From contig NZ_CP049934.1 in the NCBI RefSeq assembly GCF_011382965.1, positions 1,364,001 through 1,428,000 on the forward strand: a stretch of 64,000 nucleotides of DNA. Reading direction: 5' to 3'. Below are positions 21,292-30,653 of this stretch, one piece after another. Position 1 is the stretch's first letter, and the number at the start of each line of letters is the position of its first letter. Position numbers and translations under genes: made by a program. Under the pieces are notes generated by a model. It did no database searches and was not told the DNA's origin. It worked only from the letters and a program-made list of their open reading frames with translations. Source of the stretch: Leucobacter insecticola. Lineage in GTDB: Bacteria; Actinomycetota; Actinomycetes; Actinomycetales; Microbacteriaceae.

Positions 21292-22407
21292 ATGTCTAAA
21301 CAAGTCTCCGTTGCAGCCGCCTCGGAACAAAAGAAGCCGACAGCGCCACCGCACCTCTCCACACTCGACAAGTGGCTGCCGCTGTGGATTGGCCTCGCGA
21401 TGCTCGCGGGTATCGCCCTCGGGCGCTTCGTGCCTGCGCTTGCGGACGCCCTCGCACATCTAGAGATCGCGGGAGTCTCGGTGCCGATCGGTCTCGGCCT
21501 CCTCGTCATGATGTATCCGGTGCTCGCGAAGGTGCGCTACGACAGGATCGCTGCGGTCACGGGTGACAAGCGACTGCTGCTGTCCTCCCTGCTGCTGAAC
21601 TGGATCATTGGCCCCGCCGTCATGTTTGCGCTCGCGTGGCTGCTGCTGCCCGATCTGCCCGAGTACCGCACCGGGCTGATCATCGTGGGGCTCGCGCGCT
21701 GCATCGCAATGGTCGTGATCTGGAACGATCTCGCCTGCGGCGACCGCGAGGCGACGGCGGTGCTCGTCGCGATCAACTCGGTGTTCCAGGTGTTCGCGTT
21801 CTCACTGCTGGGCTGGTTCTATCTGACGGTGCTGCCCGGCTGGTTAGGGCTCGATACGCAGGGTCTTGAAGTGTCGGTGTGGCAGATCGCCATGAACGTG
21901 CTGGTGTTCTTGGGGGTGCCACTCATCGCGGGGTTCGCATCGCGGTGGATCGGCGAGCGGCGGAAGGGCCGCGAATGGTACGAAGAGAAATTTGTGCCGC
22001 GGATCGGGCCGTGGGCGCTCTACGGACTCCTCTTCACGATCGTGCTGTTGTTCGCCCTTCAGGGTAACGCGATCACCCGCAGCCCGTGGGACGTCGCCCG
22101 CATCGCCCTGCCGCTGCTCGCCTACTTCGCACTGATGTGGTGTGCGGGCCTCGCCGCGGGGCGGGCGCTCGGGCTCGGGTATGCGCGATCCACCACGCTC
22201 GCCTTCACCGCCGCCGGCAACAATTTTGAGCTCGCCATCGCGGTCGCGATCGGCACCTTCGGTGCGGCCTCCGGTCAGGCGCTCGCTGGCGTCGTCGGTC
22301 CGCTGATCGAGGTGCCGGTGCTGGTGGGTCTCGTATACGTCTCGCTGTGGGCCGCAAGAGCGTGGTTCCACGTTGACCCCTACGCAGTTCAGGAGCAGAA
22401 CGCATGA
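21292..22407 (+). CDS. acr3: ACR3 family arsenite efflux permease
   Basis: A 371-residue inner-membrane carrier with about ten membrane segments that expels arsenite using the proton gradient. The ACR3 signature GLARCIAMVVIWNDLACGD is present, including the essential cysteine in the fourth helix, and so is the AAGNNFELAIAVAIG block in the C-terminal half. It is the first gene of the arsenic operon. The stop overlaps the start of the next gene in an ATGA junction (22404-22407). Confidence 0.95.
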   Translation: MSKQVSVAAASEQKKPTAPPHLSTLDKWLPLWIGLAMLAGIALGRFVPALADALAHLEIAGVSVPIGLGLLVMMYPVLAKVRYDRIAAVTGDKRLLLSSLLLNWIIGPAVMFALAWLLLPDLPEYRTGLIIVGLARCIAMVVIWNDLACGDREATAVLVAINSVFQVFAFSLLGWFYLTVLPGWLGLDTQGLEVSVWQIAMNVLVFLGVPLIAGFASRWIGERRKGREWYEEKFVPRIGPWALYGLLFTIVLLFALQGNAITRSPWDVARIALPLLAYFALMWCAGLAAGRALGLGYARSTTLAFTAAGNNFELAIAVAIGTFGAASGQALAGVVGPLIEVPVLVGLVYVSLWAARAWFHVDPYAVQEQNA

Positions 22408-23420
22408 CCACTCCAAGCCCACAGACCCCGCTTGCGGCTCGGGCCATTAGCCCAAAGATTGCGACATCGCTCGCCGACACCCTGAAGGCCCTCGCCGATC
22501 CGCTGCGCCTGCGGCTCGTCTCCGCGATCGCTGCCACTTCCAATGGCGATTGCTGTGTGTGTGACCTTACGGCTATCGCCGATGTCTCCCAGCCGACCGT
22601 GTCACACCATCTCAAGAAGCTGAAGGATGCCGAGCTGTTGACGTCTGAGCGTCGGGGTACCTGGGTGCACTACCAGATCGCGCCGGCGCGCCGGGCGGAG
22701 GTGATGGCGCTACTGAGCGCGGTGACCCCGCTCGAGGAAGCTGTAGACGCCGAGAATGAGACCGCGCGCGTCGAGGCGCTGCGCACCATGGATGCGCGGG
22801 TGACGCGCCTCGCCGAGCAACTCGCGGCAGAACTCAGTGATCTGCACCCCGATGTCATTATGACGATCGTGCGTGAGTCATATGCCGGCCTCGCGCGCAC
22901 CGCGACGGTGACGCAGCATCTGATTCCGCTGACCGAGCGTTTCGCGCGGCAGCGCCTCGCTGATTTGGTGCGGGATCGCGCGGTTGCGCCCCCGCAGGTG
23001 CTGTTTGTGTGCGTCGGTAACTCCGGGCGATCACAGCTCGCTGCCGCGCTGACGAACCAGCTGTCGGGCGGCCGGGTGATTGCGCGATCCGCCGGATCAC
23101 GGCCCGCCGCGAGTATCGATCCGGATGTGCGGGTGCTGCTTCAGGATATCGCGGGTGATGACGTTGACGCCCTGTACCCGAAGCCGCTCACCGACGACGC
23201 CGTGCGTGCCGCCGATGTGGTCGTGACGATGGGCTGCGGAGATGTGTGCCCGGTGATTCCCGGGGTCAACTATGAGGATTGGGCGGTCGGAGATCCCGCG
23301 CTTGCGTCGCCCGAGGGCACCGCGGCCATTCGCGACGACATTGCCGCCCACGTGCGCACCTTGCTCGACACGCTGCTCGTGCCGCAGGCTACTGAAATAA
23401 CAGGAAAGGTACCTTCATGA
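22404..23420 (+). CDS. ArsR repressor fused to a helical domain and a low-Mr phosphatase-type arsenate reductase
   Basis: A 338-residue fusion. Residues about 20-100 are an ArsR/SmtB winged helix with an arsenite-type cysteine cluster (GDCCVCDL) and recognition helix SQPTVSHHLKKL. Residues about 115-185 form a helical segment like the three-helix bundle found in front of some actinobacterial ArsC proteins. Residues about 195-330 are a low-molecular-weight phosphatase fold with the P-loop CVGNSGRSQ, the GCGDVCP block and a YEDW...DP acid loop, so it looks catalytically intact. The predicted roles are sensing arsenite, repressing the operon and reducing arsenate. It overlaps both neighbours by 4 bases. 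Confidence 0.88.
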   Translation: MTTPSPQTPLAARAISPKIATSLADTLKALADPLRLRLVSAIAATSNGDCCVCDLTAIADVSQPTVSHHLKKLKDAELLTSERRGTWVHYQIAPARRAEVMALLSAVTPLEEAVDAENETARVEALRTMDARVTRLAEQLAAELSDLHPDVIMTIVRESYAGLARTATVTQHLIPLTERFARQRLADLVRDRAVAPPQVLFVCVGNSGRSQLAAALTNQLSGGRVIARSAGSRPAASIDPDVRVLLQDIAGDDVDALYPKPLTDDAVRAADVVVTMGCGDVCPVIPGVNYEDWAVGDPALASPEGTAAIRDDIAAHVRTLLDTLLVPQATEITGKVPS

Positions 23421-23818
23421 CCGACGCAACCCCCACGGTGCTCTTCGTGTGCGTACACAATGCGGGCCGTTCGCAAATGGCGGCCGGGTTCCTGCGCGAG
23501 CTGGGAGCCGGACGCATTGAGGTGCGCTCGGCGGGGTCGATGCCCGCGGATCAGCTCAACCCGGTCGCGATTGAGGCGATGGCTGAGGTGGGCATCGACA
23601 TCGCAACCGAGGCCCCGAAAGTGCTCACACCCGAGGCAGTGCAGGAGTCAGACGTGGTGATCACCATGGGCTGCGGCGATGCGTGCCCGTTCTTCCCGGG
23701 CAAACGCTACGAAGACTGGAAACTCAACGACCCGGCGGGGCAGGGGATCGAGGCGGTGCGGGTGATCCGCGACGAGATTCGGGATCGCGTGCGGTCGTTG
23801 ATCGCAGAGCTCGTGTAG
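23417..23818 (+). CDS. arsC: Arsenate reductase ArsC (low-Mr phosphatase fold)
   Basis: A 133-residue cytoplasmic protein that reduces arsenate to arsenite for export by ACR3. The P-loop CVHNAGRSQMAAGF gives the CX5R nucleophile and arginine, and KRYEDWKLNDP carries the general acid. A second cysteine pair lies in MGCGDACPFFPG. In actinobacteria such enzymes are often coupled to mycothiol; this sequence does not prove the reductant. It is the third gene of the operon, joined to the fusion gene by an ATGA overlap. Confidence 0.92.
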   Translation: MTDATPTVLFVCVHNAGRSQMAAGFLRELGAGRIEVRSAGSMPADQLNPVAIEAMAEVGIDIATEAPKVLTPEAVQESDVVITMGCGDACPFFPGKRYEDWKLNDPAGQGIEAVRVIRDEIRDRVRSLIAELV

Positions 23819-23877
23819 CGGCACCCGGACAGCTGTATCGATGGGTGTCGATGTCTTGGTGAAGCTCGTGATAACCT

Positions 23878-23899
23878 TATATCGAATGTTGTCGATATA
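23878..23899 (+). promoter_or_regulatory. Palindromic operator candidate before the thioredoxin-like gene
   Basis: TATATCGA, six bases, TCGATATA: a perfect 8-bp inverted repeat 30 bases upstream of the thioredoxin-like gene start. Its size and AT-rich arms fit ArsR/SmtB-type operators. It differs in sequence from the palindrome before acr3, so a second regulator, or a second transcription unit, may be involved. Confidence 0.6.
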
Positions 23900-23928
23900 G
23901 ACGCCGGCAAGGCGAGAAACGGTGCACC

Positions 23929-24216
23929 ATGAACATCAAGATCCTCGGACCCGGCTGCGCAAACTGCAAGAACCTCGAGCGCGCCACCCGCGATGCCCTC
24001 GCCGATATGGGGAGCGACGCCACCATCGAAAAAGTCACCGAGTATCCGGCCATCGCGGCCTACGGGGTCATGTCTACGCCCGCGCTCGTGGTCAACGAAA
24101 AGGTACTCGTATCCGGCCGCGTGCCCAAGAAAGCCGAGATTGTCGAGATCCTGAGCTCCGGCCAGGCTTCGAGTGCGGCCCCAGAGGGTGCCTGCGCCTG
24201 CGGTGGTGAATGCTGA
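23929..24216 (+). CDS. Thioredoxin-like small disulfide protein
   Basis: A 95-residue protein of the redox-active disulfide protein 2 type. The active site is GPGCANCKNLE (CxxC), and the cis-proline loop reads MSTPALVVNEKV. An unusual cysteine-rich tail (CACGGEC) ends the protein and could bind a metalloid or act as a second redox site. Its position suggests it supplies electrons for arsenate reduction or works with the next permease, since similar pairs of small thioredoxin and DUF318 permease genes are frequent. The start ATG 23929 follows an AAGGCGAGAAA stretch. Confidence 0.82.
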   Translation: MNIKILGPGCANCKNLERATRDALADMGSDATIEKVTEYPAIAAYGVMSTPALVVNEKVLVSGRVPKKAEIVEILSSGQASSAAPEGACACGGEC

Positions 24217-24254
24217 TCGCGCGAATCTAGACGAAGCGGGAAGACACCAGGCTG

Positions 24255-25316
24255 ATGAGTCTGAAACTTGAACTGCCGTTCACCGGCAAAGACCTGCGCA
24301 CCGGGCAACTGGTGTGGCGTCTGGCGGCGCTCGCCGCCGCGTGGGTCGTGCTGTACGTGCTGAACGAAAACGTCTGGGCGTGGCTGTTCGGCGACGCGCT
24401 GGGCCTCGACACTGGCGAGCGGCTGTGGGGATCGATCGAGTTTTTCGTCTATGACACCTCGAAGATCCTGCTGCTGCTCGCGGGCATGATCTTCAGTATC
24501 GGCCTGCTCCGCACCGCGCTGCGGCCCGAGCGGATCCGCGCCTGGCTCGACGGCAAGTCGCTGCCCATCGCACTGCTGCTCGCGGCGCTGTTTGGCGCGA
24601 TTACGCCGTTCTGCTCGTGCAGTTCCATCCCGCTGTTCATCGGTTTCGTGGCGGCGGGAGTGCCGCTGTCGGTGACGCTGACCTTCTTGATCGCATCGCC
24701 GCTCGTCAACGAGGTCGCCGTGCTGATGCTCGGAAACGCGTTCGGTTGGCCGGTGACGATTGCGTACGTGCTCGCGGGGCTCGGCATCGCGGTCGTGATT
24801 GGTGCGATCCTGTCTCGATTCAAGCTCGACCACCACGTCCAGGACTTCGTGTTCGGCACGCCCACCTCGGCGCTACACGAGGGCGGAGGAAAGATCACGC
24901 TGCAGCAGCGGGTCGACGCCGCGGCCGAGGAAACCCGGGACATCTTCGGGCGGGTGTGGAAATGGGTCATTCTTGGGGTCGGTGTTGGCGCGGTGATTCA
25001 CGGTTGGGTGCCAACCGAATTCTTTGCCACCTATGCTGGGCCTGATAACCCCTTCGCGGTGGTCATCGCGACCCTCGCAGGGGCGCCGCTGTATTCGAAC
25101 GCCGCGGGTGTGATCCCGATCGTTGAAGCGATGTACGGAAAAGGTATGGCACTGGGCACGGCGATGAGTTTTATGATGGCAACCGTTGCGCTGTCGCTCC
25201 CAGAATTCATGCTGCTGAAACAGGTGCTGAAGCCACGGCTCCTTCTGATCTTCTTTGGCTCGGTGAGCATCGCGATCATGCTCGTTGGCTTTGGCTTCAA
25301 CCTGTTTGCGGGGTAG
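24255..25316 (+). CDS. ArsP-like permease (DUF318 family)
   Basis: A 353-residue membrane protein with about eight to ten segments. The family motif TPFCSCSSIPLF carries the cysteine pair needed for organoarsenical binding in ArsP, and the second conserved block reads GAPLYSNAAGVIPIVEAM. ArsP exports trivalent methylarsenicals and aromatic arsenicals; other members of the superfamily move other substrates, so the exact cargo is inferred from context. It closes the arsenic cluster. Confidence 0.82.
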   Translation: MSLKLELPFTGKDLRTGQLVWRLAALAAAWVVLYVLNENVWAWLFGDALGLDTGERLWGSIEFFVYDTSKILLLLAGMIFSIGLLRTALRPERIRAWLDGKSLPIALLLAALFGAITPFCSCSSIPLFIGFVAAGVPLSVTLTFLIASPLVNEVAVLMLGNAFGWPVTIAYVLAGLGIAVVIGAILSRFKLDHHVQDFVFGTPTSALHEGGGKITLQQRVDAAAEETRDIFGRVWKWVILGVGVGAVIHGWVPTEFFATYAGPDNPFAVVIATLAGAPLYSNAAGVIPIVEAMYGKGMALGTAMSFMMATVALSLPEFMLLKQVLKPRLLLIFFGSVSIAIMLVGFGFNLFAG

Positions 25317-25375
25317 GGCGCCTGCCTCGATGAGAGAGGGGGAACGGCCGCGAGATCGCGTGTACCCTGGGAAAG

Positions 25376-26371
25376 GTGAGTGAGCTGCAACGGCTGAGGA
25401 TAACGGGATCCTCATCGCTATTCAGGCGACACAACGCGCACTCTCTTTATCTCTCGAGCGCCGGGCTCGTCTTTAGCTTGACGTTCTTGATTGATCTCCT
25501 CCTTCATCGCTATGTCAACAACCAGTGGCTGCTGTGGGCGCTGCTCGGCGTGAGCCTTGTCGCGACAGCGTGCGCGTTTGTGCTCGGTGCGCGAGTATCG
25601 AAGGCCGCGGGCCTCGTCGCGGCTTTCCTGCTTGTGGCGGCGCTCAGCTATTACATGAGCCTCCCGGATGATCCGCAATCTGTCGTGTCCTCCGTGCAGG
25701 CGCTCCCGCTGGTCGCGTTTTACGTTGGCTGGTTTGTGCGCCCCGGGATGGACTACGTTCTGATGGCGCTCTTTGGGGCGGCGTTCGTCGTTGCTCTGAG
25801 TTCGAACCCGCTGGTTGGGCCAGAGGGTGCGGTCGGAGTCTCGGTGGCGGTGCACGGGATGCTCAGTTTCTTTTTCTGCTTTAGTGCCGGAGCGTATCTG
25901 TGGCGTCGCGCAGAGCGCCGAGCAGTCATCGATCCCCTCACCGGGGCGATAAACCGGCAACGGTTGCACGATCGCATCGAGCATCACCTTCGCCTTCGCA
26001 AGCTGAGCAGCGCGTTGAGTCTTGTCGTGATTGACTTTGACGACTTTAAGCGGTTGAACGACCTCGAAGGGCACGCCGCTGGTGATGCGGCGCTGCGCAC
26101 CGAGGTTGCGCTGTGGCGAAGCGGGGTCCGCAGGCAGGACGAGGTCGCGAGAATCGGCGGTGACGAGTTCGTGCTGCTGTTGCCGCGAACCTCTGTCGCG
26201 GAGGCGCAGGTTATCGTGGCCCGGCTCCGCAAGGCGGCGAAATATCGGTGGTCGTGGGGCATCGCCGAGTCTCGCCCGGACGACAACGCGACATCTCTGC
26301 TCGCGCGCGCCGACGCGGAACTGTATGCGCAGAAGCGGACGCGAAAGGGGCACGATCATGGCACCGCGTGA
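25376..26371 (+). CDS. Membrane diguanylate cyclase (GGDEF) with intact inhibitory site
   Basis: A 331-residue protein. Five or six hydrophobic segments fill residues about 20-175, followed by a cytoplasmic GGDEF domain (DPLTGAINRQ, FDDFKRLND, GHAAGDAAL, RIGGDEFVLLLP) that should make cyclic di-GMP from two GTP. The product-inhibition I-site RxxD is present as RRQD five residues before GGDEF. The start is GTG 25376. The stop overlaps the start of a second, similar GGDEF gene, so the two are a translationally coupled tandem pair. The sensing part has no recognised ligand domain. Confidence 0.88.
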   Translation: MSELQRLRITGSSSLFRRHNAHSLYLSSAGLVFSLTFLIDLLLHRYVNNQWLLWALLGVSLVATACAFVLGARVSKAAGLVAAFLLVAALSYYMSLPDDPQSVVSSVQALPLVAFYVGWFVRPGMDYVLMALFGAAFVVALSSNPLVGPEGAVGVSVAVHGMLSFFFCFSAGAYLWRRAERRAVIDPLTGAINRQRLHDRIEHHLRLRKLSSALSLVVIDFDDFKRLNDLEGHAAGDAALRTEVALWRSGVRRQDEVARIGGDEFVLLLPRTSVAEAQVIVARLRKAAKYRWSWGIAESRPDDNATSLLARADAELYAQKRTRKGHDHGTA

Positions 26372-27376
26372 GCGCATGAGTCAGCGCGCCTCCGACGCGT
26401 CCCTGCGCGGGCTATGGTCGCGCGTGGTCGCTTGGCAGAGTCCGTACTCGGTCGTCACCAGCATGCTCGCCTGTGTGCTCGCCTTGGTGGTCGTTTCGGA
26501 TCTTCTGTTCGGCGCCTCGAGCACGCAGGGATATCCGGTGGTCATTTGGCTGCTGCTGTACATCGTGGCGGCGCTGCTGCCGCTGTTGCTCGGGCGTCGC
26601 TTTCCGCGCTGGGGTGGGATCCTCTTGGTGGCGCTGATTGAGAGCTGGTCGATTGCCGCGTTGCTGCGCGGCGGGCTGAGTGACCTCGAAATCAGCTCCT
26701 TGCTTGAACTGCCGATGGTCGCTCTCTATCTGGGCTGGTTCTATCGGGCGCTGGTGGGGCGGATCTTGATGGCGGTCAGTGTGATCGGTGACGTGGCGCT
26801 GCTGATCGCGTATCCGGGGCTTGCGCAGGGGGTCGTCTCGGTGCGGGTGACCGTGGCGTACGCGCTGCTCTTCGCGGTGTTCTGCTTTGAGGGTGCGCGG
26901 GCGCTGCGGCGTCAGGGATATGTGCAGTCGATTACGGATCCCCTCACCGGGGCGCTGAATCGTCGGGGACTTGAAGTCGCGAGTCGCCGTCTGCGCAGGG
27001 GGGCCGAAAGTGCCGGCGAATCGCTCGTGGTCGTGGCCATCGACTTTGATGACTTCCGCAGCGTCAATGAGCAGGGCGGCCACGGGGCCGGGGACGATGC
27101 GCTCCGTGGGGCGGTGGCGAGCTGGCAGGAGCTTCTGGGACGTCGGCGATCCGGGCTCATCGCGCGTCTGGGCGGCGACGAGTTCGCCCTGCTGTTGCGA
27201 GGTGAGGTCGAAACGGTGGATTCCCTGCTTCGGGAATTGAAGCGTGCCTCCTCACATTCCTGGACCTGGGGGCCGTGCCACTGCAGGGGGAAGAGCCTCT
27301 CGAAGACGCGATTGCCCGGGCCGATAGGAAGCTGTACGCGGCAAAGCGATCCAGAGATGCTCGCGGGGCCTCCTGA
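26358..27376 (+). CDS. Second membrane diguanylate cyclase, no I-site (frame interrupted near 27271)
   Basis: About 340 residues with the same plan as the gene before it: about six hydrophobic segments, then DPLTGALNRRG, IDFDDFRSVNE, GHGAGDDALR and RLGGDEFALLL. At the I-site position it reads RRSG, so feedback inhibition by cyclic di-GMP is probably lost. The frame breaks in the run of five G at 27269-27273. One more G gives a natural end (LYAAKRSRDARGAS) with a stop at 27374-27376. The start ATG 26358 has AAAGGGG 8 bases upstream and overlaps the first cyclase gene by 14 bases. Confidence 0.85.
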
Positions 27377-27474
27377 ATCAACGCGCAGTGGTAGACTTTC
27401 CCGTGGTCGACTTATCTTGACATCGAGACATTTTCTGCCTCGGGCATCTCAAAATCCCAAGCAAAGGACAGTAC

Positions 27475-28641
27475 GTGGATCTGTACGAGTACCAGGCACG
27501 AGACCTATTTGAGCGTTATGGGGTGCCGGTTCTCGCCGGTATCACCGCGGACACGCCAGAAGAGGCTCGCGCTGCCGCAGAGAAGATTGGCGGCGTGGTC
27601 GTCGTCAAAGCGCAGGTAAAGGTTGGAGGCCGCGGCAAAGCCGGCGGCGTGAAGGTAGCGAAAAACGCCGACGAGGCGTTTGCTGCTGCAGAGGCAATTC
27701 TGGGGCTGGACATCAAGGGGCACGTGGTCAAGCGTGTCATGGTGGCCGCGGGCGCCGATATTGCTGAGGAGTTTTACTTCTCCGTGCTTCTTGACCGGGC
27801 GAACCGCTCGTACCTGTCGCTGTGCAGCGTTGAGGGCGGTATGGAAATTGAGCAGCTTGCGGTTGAGAAGCCGGAGGCGCTCGCGCGCATCGAGGTGGAT
27901 CCGATCGCCGGTATCGATGCCGCAAAGGCGGTCGAGATTGCCCGCGCGGCCAAGTTCCCCGAAGAGCTCGTGGCAAAGGTTGCCGCGGTGTTCGAAAAGC
28001 TGTATGCCGTGTATGCGGGTGAGGATGCAACCCTCGTTGAGGTCAACCCGCTCGTGCTGACCGGCGCCGGAGAGATCATTGCGCTTGATGGCAAGGTGTC
28101 GCTTGACGAGAACGCTGGCTTCCGTCAGCCCGCGCACGAGGCCCTGGAGGACAAAGCCGCTGAGGATCCGCTGGAGGCGAAAGCCAAGGCTCAGGATCTG
28201 AACTACGTGAAGCTCGACGGTGAGGTCGGTGTCATCGGTAACGGTGCCGGGCTCGTGATGTCAACGCTTGATGTCGTCGCCTACGCCGGCGAGAACCACG
28301 GCGGTGTGAAGCCCGCGAACTTCCTCGACATCGGTGGTGGCGCCTCCGCCGAGGTGATGGCCGCTGGCCTCGACGTCATCCTTGGTGACCCGCAGGTAAA
28401 GTCCGTGTTTGTGAACGTCTTCGGTGGCATCACTGCGTGTGACGCGGTCGCCAATGGCATCGTCGGTGCGCTCGCCGCGCTGGGGGCCTCAGCGAACAAG
28501 CCGCTCGTCGTGCGCCTCGACGGTAACAACGTCGAAGAGGGTCGCAAGATCCTGAACGATGCCGCACACCCGCTCGTCACGCTCGCCGAGACGATGGACG
28601 AGGGCGCCGACAAGGCCGCCGCACTCGCCAACGCACGATAG
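27475..28641 (+). CDS. sucC: Succinate-CoA ligase (ADP-forming) beta subunit
   Basis: A 388-residue TCA-cycle enzyme subunit with an N-terminal ATP-grasp domain ([32 protein letters not shown]) and a C-terminal CoA-ligase domain ([38 protein letters not shown]). The start is GTG 27475 with AAAGGAC upstream. It is followed after 30 bases by sucD. It acts after the Kgd reaction encoded near the right end of this window. Confidence 0.96.
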   Translation: MDLYEYQARDLFERYGVPVLAGITADTPEEARAAAEKIGGVVVVKAQVKVGGRGKAGGVKVAKNADEAFAAAEAILGLDIKGHVVKRVMVAAGADIAEEFYFSVLLDRANRSYLSLCSVEGGMEIEQLAVEKPEALARIEVDPIAGIDAAKAVEIARAAKFPEELVAKVAAVFEKLYAVYAGEDATLVEVNPLVLTGAGEIIALDGKVSLDENAGFRQPAHEALEDKAAEDPLEAKAKAQDLNYVKLDGEVGVIGNGAGLVMSTLDVVAYAGENHGGVKPANFLDIGGGASAEVMAAGLDVILGDPQVKSVFVNVFGGITACDAVANGIVGALAALGASANKPLVVRLDGNNVEEGRKILNDAAHPLVTLAETMDEGADKAAALANAR

Positions 28642-28671
28642 CCCGCACGGAACGAAGAAGTAAGGAAAACT

Positions 28672-29574
28672 ATGTCGATCTTCCTGAATAAGGATTCCAA
28701 GGTCATCGTCCAGGGCATCACCGGCGGCGAGGGCACCAAGCACACCGCCCGGATGCTCGCTGCGGGCACCCAGATCGTTGGCGGCGTCAATGCGCGCAAG
28801 GCGGGCACCACGGTGTCTCACGTCGACGCGACGGGTGCGAGCGTTGAGCTGCCCGTGTTCGCCTCGGTCGCCGAGGCGATGGCCGCCACCGGTGCGGACG
28901 TGTCCGTTGCCTTCGTGCCGCCGGCCTTCACCAAAGACGCGGCGATCGAAGCAATCGACGCGGGTATTGGTCTGCTCGTCATCATCACCGAGGGTGTGCC
29001 GGTGAAGGACTCTGCTGAGCTGTGGGCTCACGCCAAGGCCACCGGCAACACGACACGCATCATCGGCCCGAACTGCCCCGGCATCATCACTCCCGGTGAA
29101 GCACTCGCGGGGATCACCCCCGCCACGATCACGGGGAAGGGCCCCATCGGTCTCGTCTCGAAGTCGGGCACGCTGACCTATCAGATGATGTACGAGCTGC
29201 GGGATCTCGGCTTCTCCACCGCAATCGGCATTGGTGGCGACCCCATCATCGGGACCACCCACATCGATGCGCTTGCCGCATTCGAGGCTGATCCCGAGAC
29301 AAAAGCCATCGTGATGATCGGTGAGATCGGCGGCGATGCTGAGGAGCGCGCGGCGGAGTTCATCAAGCACAACGTGACGAAGCCCGTCGTCGGCTACGTT
29401 GCGGGGTTCACCGCGCCCGAGGGCAAGACGATGGGCCACGCTGGCGCGATTGTCTCCGGTTCAGCGGGTACGGCGCAGGCGAAGAAGGAAGCGCTTGAGG
29501 CGGCAGGGGTGAAGGTCGGCAAGACGCCGTCTGAGACCGCCGTGCTGCTGCGCCAGGCGTACGCCGCGCTGTAG
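28672..29574 (+). CDS. sucD: Succinate-CoA ligase (ADP-forming) alpha subunit
   Basis: A 300-residue CoA-binding subunit with a Rossmann domain at the N-terminus ([19 protein letters not shown]), the [12 protein letters not shown] block, and the phosphorylated histidine in [18 protein letters not shown]. The start ATG 28672 has an AAGTAAGGAAAA ribosome site. A strong terminator follows. Complete and in frame. Confidence 0.96.
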   Translation: MSIFLNKDSKVIVQGITGGEGTKHTARMLAAGTQIVGGVNARKAGTTVSHVDATGASVELPVFASVAEAMAATGADVSVAFVPPAFTKDAAIEAIDAGIGLLVIITEGVPVKDSAELWAHAKATGNTTRIIGPNCPGIITPGEALAGITPATITGKGPIGLVSKSGTLTYQMMYELRDLGFSTAIGIGGDPIIGTTHIDALAAFEADPETKAIVMIGEIGGDAEERAAEFIKHNVTKPVVGYVAGFTAPEGKTMGHAGAIVSGSAGTAQAKKEALEAAGVKVGKTPSETAVLLRQAYAAL

Positions 29575-29606
29575 CCAACACTGCGGGATCGCTTCGATCC
29601 ACAACG

Positions 29607-29655
29607 AACCGGGTTCTCGCCACTCACCGTGGTGAGAACCCGGTTCTGTTTGTTT
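29607..29655 (+). terminator. Terminator after sucD
   Basis: AACCGGGTTCTC (29607-29618) pairs perfectly with GAGAACCCGGTT (29634-29645), followed by a T-rich CTGTTTGTTTG. It also lies just beyond the probable end of the lipoprotein gene on the other strand, so it may work in both directions. Confidence 0.88.
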
Positions 29656-29683
29656 GACTGAGTCCTGACTCGTGCCAACTTGC

Positions 29684-30093
29684 TCAGGCTTCGGGTGCGC
29701 GAGGTCGTCCATCGAATAGAAGGCCTCGGCAGCATCGAAACAGCCACCGTTGTCCACTGTGAACTCATTGATCTCCACACTGTCACCGGGTGCTTTAGGC
29801 ACCCGTATGTACACAGGGCCCTTATCAATATCAAGAATTCCAGTCTCCCAATAGGTGTATGTCACACCCTTGTTCTCAATAACGAGGCGAAAACTATCGT
29901 CACAACGGGCTTTGATCTCTTGGGAGACTAGGCCTGCAGCAACTTGGTCACAGTGCTTTTCTAGACCTGGAAAGAAGGCAACCTCATATTGCGTCGAGAA
30001 ATCGCTGCAAGCCAACACACAGGCAATCAGTATCGTTCCACTCACCGCCGCCAGCACAAAAGACAAAAGCTTAGGCCGGGTACCTTGTCTCAT
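29684..30093 (-). CDS. Putative lipoprotein of unknown function (3' end uncertain)
   Basis: Starts MRQGTRPKLLSF, with a hydrophobic segment ending VLAC, a plausible lipobox, so it is probably secreted and lipid-anchored. The mature part has further cysteines and the readable stretch GPVYIRVPKAPGDSVEINEF. I do not recognise a family. The open frame runs on through the sucD terminator into sucD antisense, which is not credible. One extra C near 29689 would place a stop at 29684-29686, just before the terminator, and I infer that end. G+C is lower than in neighbouring genes, suggesting acquisition. Confidence 0.5.
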
Positions 30094-30149
30094 TGCTGTA
30101 GCTCTGCTTTCAGAAATTTCCAATAATTCTCCAGTTGCGATTCCTTGTT

Positions 30150-30653
30150 ATGGGAGCAGCTTTCCAGGGTTGGATTTTCGGGATCATCGACTCGATCGTG
30201 TCTGACCCGTGGGGAGCAGCGGGGTCGATGTTCTTAGATCTCATCGCTGCAGACCATTGAGACGAGTGCGCTGGTGAAGGCACTGGACGAGCATTTGTCA
30301 ACGTTGCCCTTACGTACGTTGGTGGTCTTGGGCTCGTTCGGGGTTTGAAGAGCCTGCGGAGCGTGGAAGCCATCTCAGCGGTCAGGATCGGCGAACAAAT
30401 CTCTCGAGGTCATGCTTTTGACAAGCATGTAATCCAGCGTGGTGAGTTTCCAGGTGTCAAGACTCCTGAACAATTCGCCAAACTGATTGATGACGTGGTA
30501 AAAAACGGAGAAGAAGTCTCGCCTGAGCGCGGTCGTTCTGCGTTTTGGAAAGATGGAGTCGTCGTGATCCTCGACCCTAAGAGCCCAGAGGGAGGAACTG
30601 CATTTCGCCCGATAGATGGATACAACTACTTCGAAGAACTCAAAGGTAAGTGA
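30150..30653 (+). pseudogene. Remnant of a polymorphic toxin: pretoxin segment plus intact C-terminal toxin domain
   Basis: One reading frame runs from ATG 30150 to 30653 but is cut by TGA at 30258-30260, within LIAADH-stop-DECAGEGTGRAF. Before and after the stop it looks like the pretoxin linker of RHS/LXG-type toxins (GRAFVNVALTYVGGLGLVRG). The last 100 residues are a small nuclease-like tip with conserved features GHAFDKHV, GEFPGV, RGRSAFWKDG and DP..EGGTAFRP, as I recall from RHS/CDI-type toxin C-termini. There is no secretion domain upstream. A separate start at TTG 30345 could still make the toxin tip. The overlapping downstream gene is the likely immunity gene. Confidence 0.6.
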
